Assembly (NCBI RefSeq): GCF_002217355.1
Contig: NZ_MUHA01000030.1
Coordinates: 22,690-86,689, forward strand
Length of the DNA stretch: 64,000 bases
Direction of reading: 5' to 3'
Origin: Flavobacterium oncorhynchi
GTDB lineage: Bacteria > Bacteroidota > Bacteroidia > Flavobacteriales > Flavobacteriaceae
Below, one piece after another: positions 58,518 to 64,000 of the stretch. Position numbers and translations under genes: made by a program. Below the pieces are notes generated by a model, which saw nothing but the letters and a program-made list of their open reading frames with translations, did not search any database and had not been told where the DNA came from. Within the stretch, counting starts at the first letter, position 1. Each line of letters begins with the position of its first letter.

Positions 58518-59918
58518 ATGATAAATCAAGATTCTATAGTTGCATTGGCTACTCCATCTGGAGCTGGTGCTATTGCAATAATTCGTATTTCAGGTGCTGA
58601 AGCCATTTCAATTGGTAATTCTGTTTTTAAATCTATTAAAAATAAAGATCTAACTAAGCAAAAAACACATACTTTGCATTTAGGGCATATTATAGATAAT
58701 GAAAAAACACTTGACGAAGTTTTGATATCTGTTTTTAAGGGGCCCAATTCTTATACGGGCGAAGATACTATTGAAATTTCTTGTCACGGCTCTACTTATA
58801 TTCAACAGCAGATTATTCAGTTATTATTGCGAAAAGGCTGCAGAATGGCTGATGCGGGAGAATTTACTTTAAGAGCTTTCTTGAACGGAAAACTTGATTT
58901 ATCGCAAGCAGAGGCTGTTGCCGATTTGATTTCATCAGATAATGAGGCTTCCCACCAAATCGCTATGCAGCAAATGCGCGGCGGATTTAGTAATGAAATT
59001 GCAAAACTGAGAGAGGAACTTTTAAATTTTGCTTCTTTAATTGAGCTTGAATTAGATTTTGCGGAAGAAGATGTTGAGTTTGCTGATAGAACGCAATTCC
59101 ATGAGTTACTGAACCGAATTGAATTTGTTTTAAAACGTTTAATTGACTCGTTTGCTGTTGGAAATGTAATTAAAAATGGAATTCCAGTTGCAATTGTCGG
59201 TGAGCCAAATGTAGGAAAATCGACTTTGTTGAATGCTTTATTAAACGAAGAACGTGCGATAGTTTCGGATATTGCAGGAACCACTCGTGATACTATTGAA
59301 GACGAATTGGTGATTGGCGGTATTGGTTTCAGATTTATTGATACGGCAGGAATCCGTGAAACTAAGGATATTGTTGAAAGTATTGGAATCAAAAAAACTT
59401 TCGAAAAAATTGATCAGGCTCAGGTTGTGATTTATTTGTTTGATGGTTTAAAATTCCAGGTTTCAAGTTCTGAGTTTGTTTCTGAAATTGAACAAATCAA
59501 GAATAAATACCCACTGAAACCTTTAGTAATTGTTGTAAATAAAAAAGATATACTGTCTGCTGACGAAGTTTCAAACATTACAAGTAAGCTTGAAAATTTA
59601 AATGCAACACTTTTATTGATATCAGCAAAAGAGAAAATTGGTGTTGAAGATTTAAAGAATGAATTGCTTTCTTTTGTAAATACTGGTGCACTTCGTAACA
59701 ATGAAACTATAGTTACAAATACAAGACATTATGATTCTTTACTTAAAGCTTTAGATGAGATTCAAAAAGTAAAATATGGTCTTGAAACCAATCTTTCAAG
59801 TGATCTTATTGCGCTCGATATCCGTGAGGCTTTGTACCAATTTGGGTTGATTACTGGTCAGGTTTCTAATGATGAATTGCTTGGTAATATTTTTGCTAAC
59901 TTTTGTATCGGGAAATAA
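58518..59918 (+). CDS. mnmE: tRNA modification GTPase MnmE
   Basis: This GTPase, with MnmG, modifies the wobble uridine of certain tRNAs (cmnm5U). The 466 residues start with the TrmE N-terminal domain (SIVALATPSGAGAIAIIRISG). The central G domain has Walker A GEPNVGKSTLLNALL, DTAGIRETKDIVE and VVNKKD. The C-terminal end is NFCIGK with the catalytic Cys. The start is 5 bp beyond a TACCTTTG promoter box. It is intact, and its last 18 bases (59901-59918) end where an integrated element begins. Confidence 0.96.
   Translation: MINQDSIVALATPSGAGAIAIIRISGAEAISIGNSVFKSIKNKDLTKQKTHTLHLGHIIDNEKTLDEVLISVFKGPNSYTGEDTIEISCHGSTYIQQQIIQLLLRKGCRMADAGEFTLRAFLNGKLDLSQAEAVADLISSDNEASHQIAMQQMRGGFSNEIAKLREELLNFASLIELELDFAEEDVEFADRTQFHELLNRIEFVLKRLIDSFAVGNVIKNGIPVAIVGEPNVGKSTLLNALLNEERAIVSDIAGTTRDTIEDELVIGGIGFRFIDTAGIRETKDIVESIGIKKTFEKIDQAQVVIYLFDGLKFQVSSSEFVSEIEQIKNKYPLKPLVIVVNKKDILSADEVSNITSKLENLNATLLLISAKEKIGVEDLKNELLSFVNTGALRNNETIVTNTRHYDSLLKALDEIQKVKYGLETNLSSDLIALDIREALYQFGLITGQVSNDELLGNIFANFCIGK
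59901..59918. other. Candidate attachment site at the 3' end of mnmE
   Basis: The last 18 bases of mnmE (TTTTGTATCGGGAAATAA) closely resemble the core used by SGI1-type elements at the 3' end of the same gene in Gammaproteobacteria. A tyrosine recombinase gene follows after 149 bp. The other copy of the core is not seen before 64000, so the site is a prediction. Confidence 0.45.
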
Positions 59919-60027
59919 TTATACTTTCTTTAAGTTTCCAATACTTTCTATTACTTGACTGCCATTGATTTAGCTTGATTTTTACTTTCTAATATTATCT
60001 TTAGTTTGTACATTTGTTACACTCCTC

Positions 60028-60066
60028 GTACACCTTATTAAAAATTAGGTGTAAAAATGTACACCT
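60028..60066. promoter_or_regulatory. Iterated TACACCT sites before the integrase gene
   Basis: TACACCT occurs at 60029-60035 and 60060-60066, as part of an 11-bp direct repeat GTACACCTTAT. An inverted AGGTGTA lies at 60047-60053. They sit immediately before the integrase start and may bind the integrase, an excisionase or a repressor. Confidence 0.55.
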
Positions 60067-60067
60067 T

Positions 60068-61195
60068 ATGATAATCAGTTTAAAGAAGAAAAAATTACAA
60101 AATGGCAGATATAGTTTATATCTGGAATACTATAAGGGATCAACCACCAATGCAGTTGGCAAGCGTGTCCATTTGAGAGATTTCGAATATTTAAAACTAT
60201 ATCCTTATCAAGATCCTAAAAATGCTGCTGAAAAAAAAGAAAATAAGGAAATTGAAATTTTAAGTGAACAGATTTTATCTATAAGAAAAGCTGAATACTT
60301 TCAGGGCAAATTTGATATTAAAAACAATACCAAATCGAAGACTCTATTTTTAGAATATTACAGTAATCAAGCTGAAGAACGCATTGATTCTCCAAAGAAT
60401 TACGGAAACTGGACAGCTTCTTTTCTACATTTAAAACGATTCTGTAGTCCAAATACAACTTTTAATGAAGTAGATGAAGAATTTGTAAAGGCATATCGAA
60501 ATTACCTGGATAAAGATGCTAAAACCAAAAGCGATCTACCACTATCTCAAAACTCTAAATACTCTTATTATAATAAATTCAAAGCCGCAATACGTTCCGC
60601 TTTTGAAGATGGTTATCTTACGACAAACCCAGTCAAAAAAGTAAAAGGATTCGAACAAGGCGAAAGCCAAAGAGAATATCTAACTTATAGCGAGTTAGTA
60701 GCTATGAGTAAAGCTTATTGTAAACACGATGTTTTGAAAAGAGCCTTCATTTTCTCGTGCTTGGTTGGTTTAAGATGGTCTGATATCAATACACTAGTTT
60801 GGAAAGAAGTTAGAGATGAAGGAGATATTAGCCGAGTAAATTTTAGACAAGAAAAAACCGATGGGGTAGAATATTTATATATTTCTGCAGAAGCAAGAAA
60901 ACTTTTAGGAGAAAGAGAAAATCCTTCTGATCGTGTTTTCAAAGGCTTGAAATACGGAGCTCATTTTAATGCCGAAATATTAAGATGGTGTATGCGAGCT
61001 GGATTAACAAAACACATAACCTTTCATAGTGCAAGACATACCAATGCAGTGTTGCTTTTAGAGAACGGAGCAGACATTTATACCGTTTCAAAACGATTAG
61101 GACATAAGGAATTAAAAACTACAGAAATCTACGCTAAAATCATTGATTCTAAGATGAAAGAAGCAGCTAACTTAATCCCTAACATTAATATTTGA
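60068..61195 (+). CDS. Tyrosine recombinase (site-specific integrase)
   Basis: This 375-residue integrase has an N-terminal arm-binding part (MIISLKKKKLQNGRYSLYLE), a SAM-like core-binding domain (about 90-195) and a catalytic domain. The active-site residues are Arg236 (VGLRWSDI), Lys263 (EKTDG), His320 and Arg323 (FHSARHTN), His346 (LGHKELKTTEIYAK) and the nucleophile Tyr355. It is of the Bacteroidota transposon/phage type. The ATG at 60068 is used; a TTG 54 bases upstream would overlap the iterated sites. It lies just behind mnmE and is followed by cargo genes, so it probably integrated this element. Confidence 0.93.
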   Translation: MIISLKKKKLQNGRYSLYLEYYKGSTTNAVGKRVHLRDFEYLKLYPYQDPKNAAEKKENKEIEILSEQILSIRKAEYFQGKFDIKNNTKSKTLFLEYYSNQAEERIDSPKNYGNWTASFLHLKRFCSPNTTFNEVDEEFVKAYRNYLDKDAKTKSDLPLSQNSKYSYYNKFKAAIRSAFEDGYLTTNPVKKVKGFEQGESQREYLTYSELVAMSKAYCKHDVLKRAFIFSCLVGLRWSDINTLVWKEVRDEGDISRVNFRQEKTDGVEYLYISAEARKLLGERENPSDRVFKGLKYGAHFNAEILRWCMRAGLTKHITFHSARHTNAVLLLENGADIYTVSKRLGHKELKTTEIYAKIIDSKMKEAANLIPNINI

Positions 61196-61200
61196 TTCAT

Positions 61201-62211
61201 ATGTTACATTCTTTCTTTAAACTTAAAAATAAACACTACAAATTTTCAAGCCACTTTACAAACGAACTAACTTTTTACACTAACAAAAATTTATTGACAA
61301 AAAAGAAACTTTCTAAACTGAACGAGTCGCAGTTCTTATTTATTCTAGGAAAATTACTGAGGTATCCTATTGATCAAATCGAAACAAACACTCTTAATTA
61401 TTTTTTTTTTCATTTAGAAACTCAAAAACCTGAAGAATTTGCCTTACCGTGGCTAGATCAAGAAACTATTGCAATTAGTGACGAAAGATTTATTCCAGAA
61501 ACATACGTTGAGTTAAATTGTAAAAAAGGACTTGAATCATTAGTTGATCATTATATCAATACCAAAGAATATGGAAAGGACACTCATATTAATAAGCTTT
61601 TAGTATTATTGGATTACATCTATAACGATATTTTGCAACCAGTGAATTTAAATAATTATAGTTTCTATGATTATATTGATAATTTAGAAGACATTACTGA
61701 TATGAAAAGATTCATATACCTCAATGATATCAGAATTGCTTTAGATAATTATGCAGATATGGCTCAGCAATTATGTGATAAAATTAACATTAAGATTACC
61801 TTACTATCAAAACCTAATGTTAGTAATGAAAATTTCAGATTAGAAATAGATTCTAACATTTTGAAAAAAATATATTTTGGACTAGAGCAACAAATGTTTA
61901 TTAATCAAGAAAAAACAACATGCGAACAGTTTCTTAACGTTTTGCAACTTGATTGGAAAGACCACAATTCAATTATCACCTTTGAAATGGATCATATCCT
62001 TTTTAAGCATTTTATCGATTTCCTTGATCTATATTTCAATTTAAAAATTCAATTATCAACTATTGAGTATTCTGCAAAAATTGCAAACAAAAATGGCCTT
62101 ATAAAAGCTAGTCGAGTATCTGCTTCAATAGGACAATATCGTAAATTCATGAAAGATCGAGATGATATTAACGCCTTGAAATCGATGTTTGAAAAAATTA
62201 AAAATTATTAA
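61201..62211 (+). CDS. Mobile-element protein of unknown function
   Basis: This 336-residue protein starts 5 bp after the integrase stop and is read with it. I do not recognise it. It is rich in Asn, Lys, Phe and Tyr, with an N-terminal basic stretch (LHSFFKLKNKHYKFSSHF) and acidic helical segments in the middle. The C-terminal region ends SAKIANKNGLIKASRVSASIG, then QYRKFMKDRDDINALKSMF. Soluble, without membrane helices or obvious enzyme motifs. Its place resembles that of regulatory proteins of the RteC type in Bacteroidota elements, but no RteC motif is evident. It looks more AT-rich than the core genes. Confidence 0.75.
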   Translation: MLHSFFKLKNKHYKFSSHFTNELTFYTNKNLLTKKKLSKLNESQFLFILGKLLRYPIDQIETNTLNYFFFHLETQKPEEFALPWLDQETIAISDERFIPETYVELNCKKGLESLVDHYINTKEYGKDTHINKLLVLLDYIYNDILQPVNLNNYSFYDYIDNLEDITDMKRFIYLNDIRIALDNYADMAQQLCDKINIKITLLSKPNVSNENFRLEIDSNILKKIYFGLEQQMFINQEKTTCEQFLNVLQLDWKDHNSIITFEMDHILFKHFIDFLDLYFNLKIQLSTIEYSAKIANKNGLIKASRVSASIGQYRKFMKDRDDINALKSMFEKIKNY

Positions 62212-62284
62212 GATCTTAATATATTAATATTTATCTATTACGCTTTAATGACTTTTGCTTCTATAACGATAAAATAAATCACTT

Positions 62285-62572
62285 ATGGAAAGCAATGCTA
62301 TTATTCAAAAATTAGCTCATTTAGAAAAACTTATTATTGGGACTAATAAACAAATCTTCACTGTTGATGATGTTGTAAACTATACTGGATTTTCAAAAAG
62401 TTATGTCTATAAATTAGTACATATGAATATCCTTCCCTATTCAAAACCAAACAATAGAACTCTCTTCTTCACTAAATCAGAGATTGATGAATGGTTACTA
62501 CAAAACAAATCTAAATCTATTACTCAGATTCAAAACGAGGCTACTAATTATACTAATTCGCATAAAAAATAA
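62285..62572 (+). CDS. Excisionase-like helix-turn-helix protein
   Basis: This 95-residue DNA-binding protein has a coiled-coil-like N-terminus (MESNAIIQKLAHLEKLIIG). A MerR/excisionase HTH follows (FTVDDVVNYTGFSKSYVYKL), then a wing (PNNRTLFFTKSEIDEWLLQN). This is the HTH_17 type that commonly lies between integrase and primase-helicase genes in Bacteroidota elements. It may act as excisionase or as a regulator of the replication genes. It ends in a hairpin terminator. Confidence 0.88.
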   Translation: MESNAIIQKLAHLEKLIIGTNKQIFTVDDVVNYTGFSKSYVYKLVHMNILPYSKPNNRTLFFTKSEIDEWLLQNKSKSITQIQNEATNYTNSHKK

Positions 62573-62610
62573 AAGCGTCCAATTCCGCCGAATTGTAACG
62601 CCTTTTATTT
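62570..62610 (+). terminator. Terminator after the HTH gene
   Basis: The stem AAAGCGT-C-CAATTC with GAATTG-TA-ACGC-CTTTT is followed by a T run. It overlaps the last bases of the HTH gene and separates it from the primase-helicase gene. Confidence 0.75.
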
Positions 62611-62622
62611 TAATTCTAACCG

Positions 62623-62660
62623 TATTGTGTCTTACAAAGATACAATAAAAACCATATTGT
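62623..62660. promoter_or_regulatory. Iterated TATTGT sites before the primase-helicase gene
   Basis: TATTGT occurs at 62623-62628 and 62655-62660 with its complement ACAATA at 62642-62647. The last copy abuts the ATG at 62664, so a protein bound there could block translation start or transcription. The binding protein may be the HTH protein, but this is a guess. Confidence 0.35.
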
Positions 62661-62663
62661 ATA

Positions 62664-63860
62664 ATGAAAAACATGTATTTAAGAATAGGAACTACCTATT
62701 TTAAAAAATCCCTATACCCTTTACCTTCAGGAGATTTCATAGAAATTCTGGTTATTTGGTCAGCAGAATTAATTAGGCAAGATCATGGTAAAAATGCACT
62801 TTCAGAAATTGAAAGATTTGATGGTTTTATTTGTATTCCTGAAAATCATCCTCAGTTCTTCAAAAAGAGAGTTCAGGATTATTACAACACTTATCACCAA
62901 ATAAGTAAATCACCCAAAGAAGGTGACATTACCAATACTCTTACGTTTTTAACACATATTTTTGGAGACCAATTAGATTTAGGTATTGATTATCTGCAGT
63001 TAATTTATTCTAAACCAACTCAAATTTTACCTATTCTATGTTTAGTAAGCAAAGAAAGATCAACAGGGAAATCAACTTTTTTAAAGTGGCTAAAAGAGAT
63101 TTACGAATACAATCTTACTTTCTTAACAAATAGTGACTTCACATCAAACTTCAACTCAGACTGGAGTTCTAAGCTTCTAATTTGTATTGATGAAGTTCTA
63201 TTTAAGACCGATGAACTTACAGAACGTATAAAATATTTATCTACAAGTAACACCCACAAAACAGAAGCCAAAGGAAAGGACAAAAAGGAAGCTACCTTTT
63301 TTGGAAAATTCATTTTATGCTCTAATAATGAAACTTCATTTATCAAAATTGATGCGGATGAAATTAGGTTTTGGATTATTAAAGTGCCTCGTTATAAAAA
63401 AGAGGATGTCAATTTCTTGAAAAAACTAATTGAAGAAATTCCTGCATTCTTATATTTTCTAACAAATAGGAAATTGTCAACTGAGAATCAATCTCGAATG
63501 TGGTTTACTCCAAAACAAATTAAAACTAAAGCTTTGGAAAAATTGGTTCTACATAAATCAAGTAAAATTGAGCATGAAATAGCAAGTACATTATTGAATG
63601 TAATGGAAAGTATCGATATTGAAATATTAGAATTTAGTATCTCAGATTTACTCAATATTCTAAATAAGTTTAAGGTAAAATATGATGCTATTGAAATAAA
63701 AAAAATCATACGAGAAAATTGGAAATTATCACCTTCACCAAACTCCAATAAGTACCAAAAAATCACAGTCACAAATGACCTGGATATTTATCAAAATCAA
63801 GCTAAAGGAAGGCATTATGTTATTTTGAAATTTTTTTTGGTTGAAAAAATGATTATTTGA
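62664..63860 (+). CDS. Primase-helicase of the SF3 type
   Basis: This 398-residue protein is a helicase of the DUF5906 (primase-helicase) type. The ATPase core shows Walker A LVSKERSTGKSTFLKWL (residues 128-144), Walker B LLICIDEVLF with Asp176 and Glu177, the sensor motif KFILCSNNETSF, and an arginine near EIRFWIIKVP. This order is typical of superfamily-3 helicases of plasmids and phages. The N-terminal region has no clear primase motif. It lies next to a block of TGATGACA repeats, consistent with replication of an excised element. The stop overlaps the first repeat. Confidence 0.87.
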   Translation: MKNMYLRIGTTYFKKSLYPLPSGDFIEILVIWSAELIRQDHGKNALSEIERFDGFICIPENHPQFFKKRVQDYYNTYHQISKSPKEGDITNTLTFLTHIFGDQLDLGIDYLQLIYSKPTQILPILCLVSKERSTGKSTFLKWLKEIYEYNLTFLTNSDFTSNFNSDWSSKLLICIDEVLFKTDELTERIKYLSTSNTHKTEAKGKDKKEATFFGKFILCSNNETSFIKIDADEIRFWIIKVPRYKKEDVNFLKKLIEEIPAFLYFLTNRKLSTENQSRMWFTPKQIKTKALEKLVLHKSSKIEHEIASTLLNVMESIDIEILEFSISDLLNILNKFKVKYDAIEIKKIIRENWKLSPSPNSNKYQKITVTNDLDIYQNQAKGRHYVILKFFLVEKMII

Positions 63861-64000
63861 TGACAGCATAGGCTCAGCCCTTTATTTATAAGGCTTAAAT
63901 CTGTCATCAAAATGTCATCAAAAATAAAAATGATGACAAGAAAATGATGACAGATAAAAAAAAGTATCAAGTTTTGATGATTTGATGACATTTTGATGAC
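63858..64000. repeat. TGATGACA iteron-like block
   Basis: TGATGACA occurs at 63858, 63931, 63945 and 63983, with a truncated copy at 63994. TGTCATCA, its complement, occurs at 63902 and 63913, and a degenerate copy lies at 63975. Several copies are 11 bp apart (63902/63913, 63983/63994), about one helical turn. The block extends past the window edge. It follows the helicase gene and may be an origin of replication or a regulator-binding array. Confidence 0.7.

Noticed and set aside
58817..59392. A 191-codon minus-strand frame inside mnmE
   Set aside because: It is the antisense shadow of a strongly conserved gene; it is serine- and isoleucine-rich as such shadows are.
1..64000. Search for tRNA, rRNA and CRISPR features
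   Set aside because: I saw no cloverleaf-like tRNA sequence, rRNA segment or regularly spaced repeats of CRISPR type. The iteron spacing of 11 bp is far too short for CRISPR.

Overview
The window looks like a chromosomal segment of a Flavobacterium-type bacterium (phylum Bacteroidota). The evidence is AT-rich DNA, promoters of the Bacteroidota form TTG-N17-23-TAnnTTTG with no obvious Shine-Dalgarno sites, the gliding-motility genes gldF and gldG, a Bacteroidota-type N-acylornithine carbamoyltransferase, a YtxJ bacillithiol-system protein, and many outer-membrane beta-barrel proteins and lipoproteins. The genus is an inference. I saw no rRNA, tRNA or CRISPR array.

Layout. 1-10.3 kb: a two-component system, two outer-membrane proteins, aspartate ammonia-lyase, a pentapeptide-repeat (Qnr-like) protein, a TetR regulator with an MFS exporter, an acetyltransferase and GMP reductase. 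10.5-19.6 kb: miaE, glyA, fumarylacetoacetase, and the putrescine pair agmatine deiminase (aguA) and N-carbamoylputrescine amidase (aguB), which flank a lipoprotein beta-propeller and an OmpA-family protein. 19.7-27.2 kb: a lipoprotein, a DUF808 membrane protein, a 39-residue microprotein, clpB, ytxJ and two overlapping membrane-protein genes. 27.3-38.8 kb: one long minus-strand arginine/proline operon, in transcription order GNAT, argG, argC, argD, proA, proB, argF', argB, argE-like, argH. It has a promoter and a roughly 320-nt structured leader upstream and a terminator at its end. 38.9-58.3 kb: an M1 peptidase, a mutarotase-like protein, small outer-membrane proteins, smpB, an XRE-Fic protein with a destroyed Fic motif, pcm, an oxidoreductase, a 3-hydroxyacyl-CoA dehydrogenase, a YggS protein, gldF, gldG, dnaN, a DsbA-family protein, a membrane-anchored MutS-like ATPase and a universal stress protein. 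58.5-59.9 kb: mnmE.

From about 59.92 kb to the right edge lies the left end of what appears to be an integrated mobile element placed directly behind the 3' end of mnmE. It carries a tyrosine recombinase, an unrecognised protein, an excisionase-like HTH protein and a primase-helicase of the SF3 type. These are followed by at least seven copies of TGATGACA, or its complement, in about 140 bp, which looks like an iteron-type origin or regulator-binding region. The element runs out of the window.

Intergenic DNA is rich in structured repeats: a GCCACGAATT-type inverted repeat (three copies), a two-copy element with a covarying hairpin, a 28-bp perfect inverted repeat, and distinct palindromic fillers in most long spacers of the arginine operon. 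The strongest candidates for something undescribed are the branched leader RNA of the arginine operon, the iteron-bearing island at mnmE, and the degenerate Fic protein.
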